Shown: positions 35,615 through 43,447, counted from the stretch's first letter. The stretch is 64,000 bases of DNA from Arthrobacter cavernae (GCF_017368795.1 NZ_JAFNLL010000040.1:1-64000); one strand, 5' to 3'. The notes: generated by a model not told the origin, from the letters alone. Made by a program: numbers and translations.

Positions 35615-35692
35615 TGTCATGTCTCAGGACCTCGTGGACACTTCCTGTCTCAGGACTGTGTGGACAGTTCTTGTCTCATGACTTCGTGGACA
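35615..35692. repeat. Left IS terminus with three tandem 21-bp motifs
   Basis: TGTCTCAGGACCTCGTGGACA at 35620, TGTCTCAGGACTGTGTGGACA at 35646 and TGTCTCATGACTTCGTGGACA at 35672: three near-identical units with 26-bp periodicity. They are inverted relative to the right end. Repeated units like this are likely multiple transposase binding sites. Confidence 0.8.
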
Positions 35693-35861
35693 GTTCCTTG
35701 TTCGGTGTTTTCCGGCGGCCGGTGAGGGGCGGGTATTTTGTTCGTTTCCTGCGGGCGCCGGCGGGGTCGGCTGCAACGCCTGAGGGTCTGCCGTTTCCGA
35801 TGTAGCGGGTGCCTTTCACTGGTCGTGGGTGCGTGATGATCTCGGTGCCGCGGGCGTCGAA
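35676..35861 (-). pseudogene. C-terminal tail of the IS481 transposase, severed from its core
   Basis: FDARGTEIITHPRPVKGTRYI followed by GNGRPSG is the conserved C-terminal strand and tail of IS481-family transposases. The frame ends at a TGA inside the third terminal motif, as in intact family members. Upstream of FDARG (beyond 35861) the sequence turns abruptly into a Tn3 transposase fragment on the other strand. Confidence 0.75.
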
Positions 35862-36324
35862 GCATCCGGCAGGCAGAACGCGCTGGCCGCGGCGCTGAAG
35901 GAGTACGGGGCGCTGCGCCGCACGATCTACGCCGCCCGCTACCTGGCCGACCCGGCCTACCGGCGCAAGCTCACGGCAACTGAACAAGGGAGAGTCGCTG
36001 CACGCCCTGAAACGGGATCTGCTCTACGCCCACGAAGGCACCATCCGGGCCCGGCACCTCGAACAACAAACCGAACAAGCCTGGTGCCGCACACTCGTCA
36101 CGAACGCCGTGGTGACCTGGACAACGGAATACTACGGCCTGGCAGTGGAATCGATGCGCCGGACCGGGCGGCGCATCGATGAAGAGGTGTTGGCCCACAT
36201 CTCCCCGGCACATAGCGAGAACATCAACTTCTTCGGAGCCATCGACGTCGACATCGAAGGCGAACTGGCCCAACTCGGCCCCACCGGCTACCGGCCGCTA
36301 CGGGTACGCGACACCCTCTTCTGA
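35862..36324 (+). pseudogene. Tn3-family transposase, C-terminal remnant with frameshift
   Basis: QNALAAALKEYGALRRTIYA, ARYLADPAYRRK, then (after a 2-bp deletion near 35975) GESLHALKRDLLYAHEGTIR, NAVVTWTTEYYGLAVESM, ISPAHSENINFFGAIDVDIE and a natural C-terminus TGYRPLRVRDTLF. This is the last 150 or so residues of a Tn3 (TnpA) transposase. There is no Tn3 inverted repeat that I can see next to it. Confidence 0.8.
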
Positions 36325-36387
36325 CCCCGGACAACGGTGGTTAGGACCACCACCGGCCGACCATATCCGCCCGATTTTTCCCAGGCA

Positions 36388-36579
36388 CTACGGCAACCCC
36401 GTATAGGTGTAGGTCTGCGCGTACGCAGCCACACCGCCCAGGCCCGGGATGCTGGTGGCCGTCGAGACCGGGACCGTGGCGCAGTTCTTCGCCGACGGTG
36501 TCCACACGGCGGCCAGCCGTGAGGCATGGTCGTAGCTGTAGCACTGGTAGTCGGCGGCCGTGGCAGGCCGGGGGAGAAC
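36388..36579 (-). pseudogene. RHS/YD-repeat protein remnant
   Basis: The segment DYQCYSYDHASRLAAVWTPS, then NCATVPVSTATSIPGLGG and YAQTYTYTG matches a YD-repeat of RHS/WapA-type polymorphic toxins, where YxYDxxxRL is the repeat core. Only about 60 residues remain, bounded by unrelated sequence on both sides. RHS fragments downstream of toxin-immunity pairs are typical of displaced (orphan) toxin cassettes. Confidence 0.7.
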
Positions 36580-36682
36580 CCGACTTCGCGTGCGGTGAGC
36601 TGGGACTAAACGCTCTGGTCCTGGCCCGAACTGGGGCAGTCCCTGCGGCAATGTAGCATCAGCCTGCTACGGCTGATGCTTC

Positions 36683-37231
36683 TCATGTGACTAGTTTGAA
36701 GTCCGTTCCGGAGGCGTAGCCGGTTTCTTGGATGCTCATGGTAAGGGCTTTACTCAGGTAGAGCTTGCCTTGGAGATAATTTGCGAGCTTAAAGGCGCCA
36801 AGTCCTTTGAGCCGGTCACCGTGGAAGACGGTTTTTTCGATGTTCATGATTTTTCCAGAGCCGAATCGGACTATGGTCGACTCTTCCTCGTTCAATGCGT
36901 CAATGGCCCGAAGCGGGTTGAACAACGCAAGATCCGCTTCGGCGCAGCGTAGTGGCAAAAGTTCACCATACGGCTTTAGGAGGTCACCTACTGATTGGAT
37001 TGCCTCGTCTCGAAGTACCAGTAGACCACTAGCCAACCATGGCAGAAATGCCGGAGCGAACTGTTGACCCTCGTCGCTTTTTAGAAGGTACATTTCAGGC
37101 GCTTGCCAGTTCTCCGCTGGACTTCCCGAGAGTGAACGGAAGAGACGGTGGTTGGTGCTGTCCAAAGGCAACACCCATTCATATCCGTCTGAAGCCGTTG
37201 TCGTGTACACAGGATGAGAAGCTTCGGTCAC
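36683..37231 (-). CDS. DUF1629-like immunity protein for the AHH nuclease
   Basis: 182 aa. The C-terminal half (AIDALNEEESTIVRFGSGKI, MNIEKTVFHGDRLKGLGAFKL and SGTDFKLV) has the pattern of DUF1629-type immunity proteins (Imm11/Imm43-like; exact family name from memory). Its GTG start overlaps the toxin stop codon as GTGA, so translation is coupled, as in many toxin-immunity pairs. Cytoplasmic, no TM segments. The cargo gene appears intact, which suggests selection to keep immunity while the nuclease frame remains. Confidence 0.75.
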   Translation of the reverse strand: MTEASHPVYTTTASDGYEWVLPLDSTNHRLFRSLSGSPAENWQAPEMYLLKSDEGQQFAPAFLPWLASGLLVLRDEAIQSVGDLLKPYGELLPLRCAEADLALFNPLRAIDALNEEESTIVRFGSGKIMNIEKTVFHGDRLKGLGAFKLANYLQGKLYLSKALTMSIQETGYASGTDFKLVT

Positions 37232-38898
37232 GGGAAGCCGCCGGATAGCAATCGGGAGCGAACATAATCGAGCGCATCAATTACCTCATCGGTCGATGAG
37301 GCACCCTGCAACAGGTCATTCACTTGTTCATAGTAGTCCTTCGTGTGGATGCGAGAGTGTACAGCAGCGCCCGTAGGATTCGATGACTTTGAACTTCGCG
37401 GTAGGAAGACGCCATTCACGGCGTCATCAATGCCAATACCAAATGTGGACAACACGTCTCTGCCAGATGCGGCTCGTTTCGCGTTCCAGGCCACGATGTG
37501 GTGCGCCGCGGTCTCCGCTGGTCGAGACGTTCCGGCCGCCCCCATGTTCTGTCCCAGAATGGTGGAGTGGGCCGCCGCAGCAGTCGAGAGACCTTCCTTG
37601 CCGAGTGTGCGGGTGGCCTCCTCACTAGCGGCGTGCATGATGGCGTTCTGGGCTGCGAGGGCTGGTCCTGGGTCCGCGTCGCCCGGGTTGTTGCTTGATT
37701 GTGCGCCTTGACGTGAGGCTGGCGAGCTGAAGACCGAGGGCCCTGGCGAGGCAGCCTGGTATCCGGTGTTTGCTCCTGCAGACCAGACTGAACTACTCGG
37801 GTAGGAGACGAAGATGTCGCCGGGCACATGCACGGCCGGGAATTCCGAGGCCGGGACCGGCACCGAGGATCCTCCACCTGACCCGCCCGGGTTCGAGCTG
37901 CGGGTATCCACAAGACGTGGGGCATCATCGATTCTGGGCATGCTGAACTGAGGCGGATTAATTATCCAGCCCGCTATCAGCAGCACTCCAGCGGCGACGA
38001 CGGCCGCACCGAGGATCGGAATTGCAAAGAGACCCGCCTTTGGTGACGCGCCGTTGGAGGCTTTGGCGTTGTGCCGGGACGGTGATGGCCGGGTCCGGCC
38101 TGGCTGGTGCCGGTGTTTCGGTGTCGCGTCCCAGGCTTCTTGCGGGGTCCGGCCCCCGGGCAGGGCCTGGTGTTCGCGTTCGGTGTTGTAGTAGCGGTCG
38201 AAGGTGTCGACCTGGGCTTGCAGGAGGGCCATCGACGCGGCCGGGGGCTGCTTCCGCAGGTACTGGTGCAGGGTGCTGTGGAAGCGTTCGTTCTTGCCCT
38301 GGGCGGTGGGTTTGCCCGGTCTGCCGGTGATCGGTTCCACACCATGGGCCTTGAGGAACTCAACGAGCGCCCCGGTGCGTCCGCGGCGGCTCGGGTTCAG
38401 TGCGGCGCCGTTGTCGGAGAGGAATTTCTCCGGCACGCCGTGGCGTTCGAGGGCCAAGGTCACGATGGCGATCGCGGCCTCGCTCGTTTCGCCGGTGGCG
38501 ACCAGGGAGGCCAGGGCAAGGCGGGAGTGGTCATCGAGGAGTTGGAAGATCACGACTTTCTTTCCGTTGGCGAGCGGCCATTCGGTGGCGTCGATTTGCC
38601 AGCAGGCGTTTGGCTGCGGGTAGACGAACCGCTGGTAGGCGCTGCGGGGCTTCTTCCGCGGTTCCGGGATGACGACACCGGCCCGGGTGAAAATCCTGGC
38701 CACCGTCGCCCGGGACGGCGGGGCGAAGCCTTGCCGGGACAGCTTCGCGATCACCGACAACGGACCGTAGTCATGCCCGTCGGTTTCCAACGCGGCCCGG
38801 GTGCTCAGCAGGAGTTCGACCATTGCCGGCGCCGTCGCTCCCGGGCTGGTCGACGGGACCGGGCGCTTCGTTTCCAAGGCACCAGCGGTCCCACGCAT
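37228..38898 (-). CDS. Chimera: IS481 transposase DDE core fused to an AHH-type nuclease toxin domain
   Basis: 556 aa from the ATG at 38898. Residues 1-275: integrase core with WQIDATEWP (D103), LLDDHSR, LSDNGAA (D162), GKNERFHST (E204) and a YYNTEREHQALPGGRTPQEAW end, complete for catalysis. Around residue 283 homology to IS481 stops. Then come a hydrophobic helix (289-313, GLFAIPILGAAVVAAGVLLI), a Gly/Ser/Pro-rich linker, and a C-terminal AHH nuclease: AAHHIVAWN (H466, H467), NGVFLP (N495-P500), HSRIHTKDYYEQV (H514, H518). AHH domains are HNH-like nucleases of polymorphic toxins. The normal transposase N-terminus is in another frame (see 38805-39041); start codon and expression are uncertain. 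Immunity gene overlaps. Confidence 0.75.
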   Translation of the reverse strand: MRGTAGALETKRPVPSTSPGATAPAMVELLLSTRAALETDGHDYGPLSVIAKLSRQGFAPPSRATVARIFTRAGVVIPEPRKKPRSAYQRFVYPQPNACWQIDATEWPLANGKKVVIFQLLDDHSRLALASLVATGETSEAAIAIVTLALERHGVPEKFLSDNGAALNPSRRGRTGALVEFLKAHGVEPITGRPGKPTAQGKNERFHSTLHQYLRKQPPAASMALLQAQVDTFDRYYNTEREHQALPGGRTPQEAWDATPKHRHQPGRTRPSPSRHNAKASNGASPKAGLFAIPILGAAVVAAGVLLIAGWIINPPQFSMPRIDDAPRLVDTRSSNPGGSGGGSSVPVPASEFPAVHVPGDIFVSYPSSSVWSAGANTGYQAASPGPSVFSSPASRQGAQSSNNPGDADPGPALAAQNAIMHAASEEATRTLGKEGLSTAAAAHSTILGQNMGAAGTSRPAETAAHHIVAWNAKRAASGRDVLSTFGIGIDDAVNGVFLPRSSKSSNPTGAAVHSRIHTKDYYEQVNDLLQGASSTDEVIDALDYVRSRLLSGGFP

Positions 38899-39041
38899 TG
38901 AGCCGCTGCCCGGACTTTGTAGAACCAGGCCCGCGAGACCCCATGTTCCTCGCAGAACGCGCTCACAGCACCACGCGGGGCATCGGCCGGCCACGTAGCC
39001 ACGGCATGACGGACAGAGATCTTCGGGGCGGGTTTGCTCAT
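38805..39041 (-). pseudogene. N-terminal HTH segment of the IS481 transposase, out of frame
   Basis: From the ATG at 39041 the frame reads ISVRHAVATWPADAPRGAVS then AFCEEHGVSRAWFYKVRAAA: the helix-turn-helix that starts IS481 transposases. Family sequence then expects GPLxALETKRPVPS, but here ALETK is in the -1 frame, so the protein ends after 78 residues. A single-base loss near 38875-38885 explains it. I see no A-rich slippery heptamer that would support programmed frameshifting. Confidence 0.7.
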
Positions 39042-39066
39042 GAACCATGAGCAAACCCGCCCCGAG

Positions 39067-39141
39067 TGTCTACAAGGTCCTGAGACACACTGTCCACGAA
39101 GTCATGAGACATAAGTGTCTATTAAGTCGTGAGACTCCACA
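39067..39141. repeat. Right IS terminus with three inverted 21-bp motifs
   Basis: TGTCTACAAGGTCCTGAGACA at 39067, TGTCCACGAAGTCATGAGACA at 39091 and TGTCTATTAAGTCGTGAGACT at 39116 are inverted copies of the left-end motifs at 24-25 bp spacing. The outermost 27 bp match the left end at 19 positions. Confidence 0.8.
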
Positions 39142-39184
39142 GTCGTTCTGAGGCTTCAAAACGACATCTGCTGCGACCCAGTTG
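39142..39184. repeat. Right target duplication and right half of the split hairpin
   Basis: 39142-39156 repeats 35600-35614 exactly; 39158-39184 is the right arm of the REP-like hairpin whose left arm is 35581-35607. Confidence 0.8.
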
Positions 39185-39202
39185 CGCGGGGGAAGCGCGG
39201 GG

Positions 39203-41575
39203 TTACGGGCGCACTATGGGCAGCCCCGCCGTCGGGAAGACGCTCGGGAACACCGACGGCGGCGGCACGGGGACCGCCTCCAGCGGCACCGTCACGCCGC
39301 CCGGCGTGACCACGACGCGCTGGCCGCGCACGCTCACCTCCAGCGGGCCGGTCTCCAGCGGGCCGCCGTCGAACGCTGCTCCCTCGACCAGCGTGAGGCT
39401 GATGGCGCCGGGCGCGAGGTCCACGGCCAGCAGCCGGCCGCGGATCGTGAGCCGGAAGGACAGGCCGTCCCACTCCGCAGGCAGCCGCGGGTCGAAATGG
39501 AGCAGCTCCCCCTGGTCCCGCATGCCGGCGAAACCGGACACGAGGGAGCTCCAGATCCCGCCGGTGGAGGCGATGTGCACGCCGTCGATCGTGTTGCCGT
39601 GCAAGTTGTCCAGGTCAATGAACAGCGCCTCGGTGAAGTGTTTGAGCGCGATGTCGGAATAGCCCACCTCGGCGGCCATGATCCCCTGCACGCAGGCGGA
39701 CAGGGTGGAGTCGCCGGTGGTGATGGGGTCATAGAAGTCGAAGGCGCGCTGCTTTTCCTCGGCCGTGAAGTCCTGCCACTGCAGGAACATGGCCAGCACG
39801 GTGTCGGCCTGTTTGAGGACCTGGTGCCGGTAGATCACCAGCGGGTGGAAGTTCAGCAGGAGCGGGTACTTGGACCGCGGCGTGGACCAGTCCCACGGCT
39901 CCAGGGTCATGAAGTCGTTGTCCTGGCCGTGGACTTTCATGTGCGGGTCGTAGGGCAGGGACATGCGTTCGGCGGCCTGCCGCCACAGGAGCCGCTCGGT
40001 GTCAGTGATTCCGGGGTGGTCCAGAGCTGCGGCGGCGCGCAGGTTAAAGCGGGCCATGACATTGGTGTAGAGGTTGTCGTTGACCACGGCCGTGTACTCG
40101 TCCGGGCCGGTGACGCCGTGGATGTGGAAGAGGCCGTCCTTGCCGAAGAAGCCGAGGGACGCCCACATGCGCGCCGTCTCGATCAGCAGGTCGGCGCCCA
40201 TCTCGGAGCGGAAGCCGGCGTCGCCGGTGGCCCATTCGTAGCGCCTGGCCGCGAAGGCGATGGCCGCTGCAATGTGGAACTGGGCCGTGCCCGCGGCGTA
40301 GTAGGCGCTGGCCTCGAGGCCGTTGATGGTGCGCCACGGGAACAGGGCGCCGTCCACGCTCAGTTCCTTGGCCCGGACGCGGGCTTCCGGCAGCATGGCG
40401 TGCCGGGACTCCAGGACCTTCCTGGCCCCGCCGGGGTTGGTGTACGTGAGGTAGGGCAGCAGGTAGATTTCCTGGTCCCAGAAGTAGTGCCCCTCGTAGC
40501 CGGAACCGGACACGCCCTTGGCGGGGATGCCCGCGACGCCGGCACGCGCGGTGGCCTGGGCCAGCTGGAACAGACTCCAGCGCACGGCCTGCTGGAGCTC
40601 GGGCTGCCCGCCCACCAGGATGTCCGCCGTGGTCCAGTACTGCCCGTAGTGGGCTGCGCTTTGGGCAATAACCGTCCCGACGGCTACCAGGGCAAGTTCG
40701 GCCTCGGCGGCCAAGGACTCCCCGCGCCCGGGATCCGCATCCGGGCCGGCCACAGCGTAGCTGACGGACTTCTCCAGCCGGAATGTCTCGCCGCCGTCCA
40801 CTGCCAGGACGTAGCGGACGGTGGACTCGTCCTCCCCCACCACTGTCTCGAAGGGCTGCTGATCGGCGGAGATCCAGTGGTCCACGGCCATGGCGATGCG
40901 CTGCCGGGATTCCGCGGTTTCCCAGGCCAGGCGCAGCGAACCGTCGGAACCGTGCAGGTGCAGCGGCAGCAGGACGCGGCCGGCGTGCCTGCCGGCACGG
41001 CGCGGGTCGTGGGCCGACTGGTCCTCCACAGGCTGGTCCTGCCGGTTCACGACGGCGGAGGTGATGTCCGCGGACACCTCGCGGTCCGCCGTCAGGGACA
41101 GCTCGATGCCGAGGCAGCCGCGGGAGTCGAAGCCGACGGCCCGGCGTTCCACCGTGGTGACCGTCGCGCCGGAGCGGCAGGCCCACGTAACTGCGCATTC
41201 GTACACGCCCGTGGCGAAGTCCACGCTGCGGCGGTAGTCCTGCACCGCCGACTCGGCGAGGGACAGCTGCTCCCCGTCGATGCTGATGGTGAAGTTGTTG
41301 GCGTCCGGAACGTACACGATCCGCTGGCCCGTCCGGGCGAAGCCGTAGGCGTTCTCGGCGTGCTTGATGTCCCAGGTTTCATGGAAGCCGTTGATGAAGG
41401 TACCGGGCAGTTCGGCGTCCCCGTGGCTCGGGTGGGCGCCGCGGATGCCAAGGTGGCCGTTGCCGAGCGCGAAAAGGGTCTCCAGGGTGCCGGCGTCGCC
41501 GGGGACGTGGATGCTTTCCACGAGCTTCCAGGGCTCGCAGGGGAAGCGCAGCCGGTCGGAACTGATGAGTGCCAT
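39203..41575 (-). CDS. GH65 family glycoside phosphorylase/hydrolase
   Basis: 790 aa, full length for GH65 (maltose, trehalose, kojibiose or nigerose phosphorylases). Seen: N-terminal beta-sandwich (TLFALGNGHLGIRGAHPSHG), (alpha/alpha)6 barrel with GSGYEGHYFWDQEIYLLP, and the general acid in HGVTGPDEYTAVVNDNLYTN (Glu493), plus a phosphate-site-like STPRSKYPLLLNF. It cleaves an alpha-disaccharide with phosphate to beta-glucose 1-phosphate and a sugar; the HAD enzyme in the same operon fits a beta-phosphoglucomutase. AAGGAG lies before ATG 41575. Which disaccharide cannot be told. Confidence 0.88.
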   Translation of the reverse strand: MALISSDRLRFPCEPWKLVESIHVPGDAGTLETLFALGNGHLGIRGAHPSHGDAELPGTFINGFHETWDIKHAENAYGFARTGQRIVYVPDANNFTISIDGEQLSLAESAVQDYRRSVDFATGVYECAVTWACRSGATVTTVERRAVGFDSRGCLGIELSLTADREVSADITSAVVNRQDQPVEDQSAHDPRRAGRHAGRVLLPLHLHGSDGSLRLAWETAESRQRIAMAVDHWISADQQPFETVVGEDESTVRYVLAVDGGETFRLEKSVSYAVAGPDADPGRGESLAAEAELALVAVGTVIAQSAAHYGQYWTTADILVGGQPELQQAVRWSLFQLAQATARAGVAGIPAKGVSGSGYEGHYFWDQEIYLLPYLTYTNPGGARKVLESRHAMLPEARVRAKELSVDGALFPWRTINGLEASAYYAAGTAQFHIAAAIAFAARRYEWATGDAGFRSEMGADLLIETARMWASLGFFGKDGLFHIHGVTGPDEYTAVVNDNLYTNVMARFNLRAAAALDHPGITDTERLLWRQAAERMSLPYDPHMKVHGQDNDFMTLEPWDWSTPRSKYPLLLNFHPLVIYRHQVLKQADTVLAMFLQWQDFTAEEKQRAFDFYDPITTGDSTLSACVQGIMAAEVGYSDIALKHFTEALFIDLDNLHGNTIDGVHIASTGGIWSSLVSGFAGMRDQGELLHFDPRLPAEWDGLSFRLTIRGRLLAVDLAPGAISLTLVEGAAFDGGPLETGPLEVSVRGQRVVVTPGGVTVPLEAVPVPPPSVFPSVFPTAGLPIVRP

Positions 41576-41602
41576 GGGTGGGGTGCTCCTTGGAAGGCCC
41601 GG

Positions 41603-42328
41603 TCAGAGGAGGTCGTTGAGGTCGTCGACGACGAACGTTGCGCCGGCGTCGAGCAGTGTCTGGTGGCCCGCGCCGCGGTCCACGCCGATCACCGCCCGGA
41701 AGTGCCCGGCGCTGCCGGCCTGCACGCCGGACACCGCATCCTCGACGACGATGCAGTCTTCCGCCGGGACGTCCAGCAGCCCGGCCGCGTAGTCGAACGT
41801 GGCGGGGTCCGGCTTGCCCGGGAGCCCGGCGTCGGCGGCCACCTGGCCGTCCACCACCACCGGGAAGTAGCCGTCCAGTCCGGCCGCCTTCAGCACCGCC
41901 GGGGCGTTGCGGGAGGAGGAGACGACGGCGAGCTTCAGGCCCTGCGCGAGGGCGGCGTCGATGAAGCGGACGGAGCCGGCATACGGCACCACCCCGTGGG
42001 ATTCCACGATCTCGTTGAAGATCAGGTTCTTCCGGTTGCCCAGCCCCTGCACGGTGGGGTGGGCGGGGTCGTCGTCCGCCGGGCCCTCCGGCAGGGTGAT
42101 GCCGCGCGAGGCCAGGAAGTCGCGGACGCCGTCGAAGCGCGGCTTGCCGTCGATGTAGTCGAAGTAGTCGCTCTCCTGGTAGTCCTGCGTGTGGCCGGTC
42201 TCGGCGAGGTAGCCGTCAAAGAGTTCCTGCCAGGCCTGTTCGTGCACGACGGCGGTGGGCGTCAGCACGCCGTCGAGGTCGAACAGCAGCGCGGCGGCGC
42301 CGGTCCAGGAAGTGCGGAGTTCAGTCAT
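41603..42328 (-). CDS. HAD hydrolase, beta-phosphoglucomutase-like
   Basis: 241 aa. HAD motif I LLFDLDGVLTPTAVVHEQAW (nucleophile and acid Asp), motif II VVSSSRNAPAVLKAAGL, motif III KPDPATFDYAA and motif IV CIVVEDAVSGVQAG. Proteins with this pattern next to GH65 genes isomerise beta-glucose 1-phosphate to glucose 6-phosphate. It sits 27 bp before the GH65 gene and 15 bp after LacI. Confidence 0.85.
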   Translation of the reverse strand: MTELRTSWTGAAALLFDLDGVLTPTAVVHEQAWQELFDGYLAETGHTQDYQESDYFDYIDGKPRFDGVRDFLASRGITLPEGPADDDPAHPTVQGLGNRKNLIFNEIVESHGVVPYAGSVRFIDAALAQGLKLAVVSSSRNAPAVLKAAGLDGYFPVVVDGQVAADAGLPGKPDPATFDYAAGLLDVPAEDCIVVEDAVSGVQAGSAGHFRAVIGVDRGAGHQTLLDAGATFVVDDLNDLL

Positions 42329-42343
42329 GATGCGGTGGTCCGA

Positions 42344-43372
42344 TCAGCGCTTGCGGCGCGTGGTTTTGCGTTCGATGAGTTTGGTGTCCAGCAGGTGGTT
42401 GGCGGCCTGGTGGGGGGCCCCCGGATTCTGCAGGCGTTCGCACAGCAGGTTGGCGGCGAAGGCGCCCTGGTCCGCCACGGGCTGCGCCACGGTGCTCAGG
42501 CCCAGGAACCAGCTCATAGGGTGGTCGTCGATGCCGATGATGGAGACGTTCTTGGGCGCCGAGAGGCCGTGTTCGCGCAGTGCCATGAGCGCACCGAACG
42601 CGGCTTCGTCGCACTCCGCGAAGATGGCGCTAGGCACGCTGCGGTGGGCAATGAGTTCAGTCATGGCCCGGCGACCGCCGTCGATGCTGGAGTCCGCGCT
42701 GATGACCAGGTCCGGATGCACCGTGAGGTGGTGCTCGGCCAGGGCCCGGCCGAAGCCCTTGAGCCGGTCGCCCGAGGTGAGCACGGAATTCCCGCGCGTC
42801 TCGCGCCCTGCCAGCACGGCCAGGTCCCAGTGGCCCAGCCCCAGCAAGTGGGAGGTTGCCGCCCAGGCCGCGTGTTCGTCGTCGATCCCCACGTTGTCCC
42901 AGGGCACCTTGCTCATCCCGACGCTGGCCACGGCCAGACCGGAGGCCAGCAGGTCCGCGATCTCATCGTCGCTGAGCTCCACGTTCAGCAGGAGCACGCC
43001 GTCCACCCGCTGCGCCAGGCCGCTGAGGTCGCCCAGCACCTTGCGGCGCACGCTGGCCTTATTGCGGAGGCTGATCAAGACGGTGTCGTAGCCGCTGTCC
43101 GCGAACACTTCCTCCGCCGCTTCCACGGCCTGGGCAAAGAACCATGCCGTGGCCGTAGGGGCGATGATGGCGATGGACCCGGTGCTGCCGCCGGCCAGGC
43201 GGGACGCTGCCGAGGATGCCTTGTAGCCGAGTTTGGCTGCGGCGTCGGCCACCTGGCGCTGCGCCTTTTCCGAGACATTCGGCAGATTCCGCAGCGCCCG
43301 GGACACGGTACAGATGGACAATCCGGACAGGACAGCGACGTCCTGGATGGTGGCGCGGTGAGCCCTAACCAT
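42344..43372 (-). CDS. LacI-family repressor of the GH65 operon
   Basis: 342 aa. HTH TIQDVAVLSGLSICTVSRALRNLPNVSEKAQRQVADAAAKLGY and a sugar-binding domain (IGIDDHPMSWFLGLSTVAQPV). Start ATG 43372 gives the HTH at the N-terminus; upstream in-frame codons are not LacI-like. First gene of the leftward regulator-HAD-GH65 operon, so probably autoregulated through the palindrome 76 bp upstream. Confidence 0.88.
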   Translation of the reverse strand: MVRAHRATIQDVAVLSGLSICTVSRALRNLPNVSEKAQRQVADAAAKLGYKASSAASRLAGGSTGSIAIIAPTATAWFFAQAVEAAEEVFADSGYDTVLISLRNKASVRRKVLGDLSGLAQRVDGVLLLNVELSDDEIADLLASGLAVASVGMSKVPWDNVGIDDEHAAWAATSHLLGLGHWDLAVLAGRETRGNSVLTSGDRLKGFGRALAEHHLTVHPDLVISADSSIDGGRRAMTELIAHRSVPSAIFAECDEAAFGALMALREHGLSAPKNVSIIGIDDHPMSWFLGLSTVAQPVADQGAFAANLLCERLQNPGAPHQAANHLLDTKLIERKTTRRKR

Positions 43373-43447
43373 GCAACACGGCCTCAACCCTTTCTCTGCT
43401 GGATTCACGGTTGGATTCACGGTGCTGTGATGCACCGTCCGAAAAAG

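Larger units (their letters stand above)
35615..39141. mobile_element. IS481-family element carrying a toxin-immunity cargo
   Basis: The element begins TGT and ends ACA, as IS481-family elements do, and is flanked by an exact 15-bp direct repeat (35600-35614 and 39142-39156); IS481 members make duplications of up to about 15 bp. Both ends hold three tandem 21-bp motifs. The transposase gene runs leftward from 39041, but its body is split: DDE core at about 38050-38900 and C-terminal tail at 35676-35861. The 2.2 kb between holds, leftward, an AHH nuclease domain, an immunity gene and an RHS remnant, and, rightward, a Tn3 transposase remnant. The intact parent would be about 1.4-1.5 kb. Transposase activity of this copy is doubtful. 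Confidence 0.8.

Noticed and set aside
38870..38900. Programmed -1 frameshifting to join the HTH and DDE parts of the IS481 transposase
   Set aside because: No slippery heptamer or downstream stem is evident, and the family normally uses one frame; a base loss is simpler.
35615..39141. A composite transposon with two separate IS copies
   Set aside because: The two ends hold complementary pieces of a single transposase gene rather than two copies.
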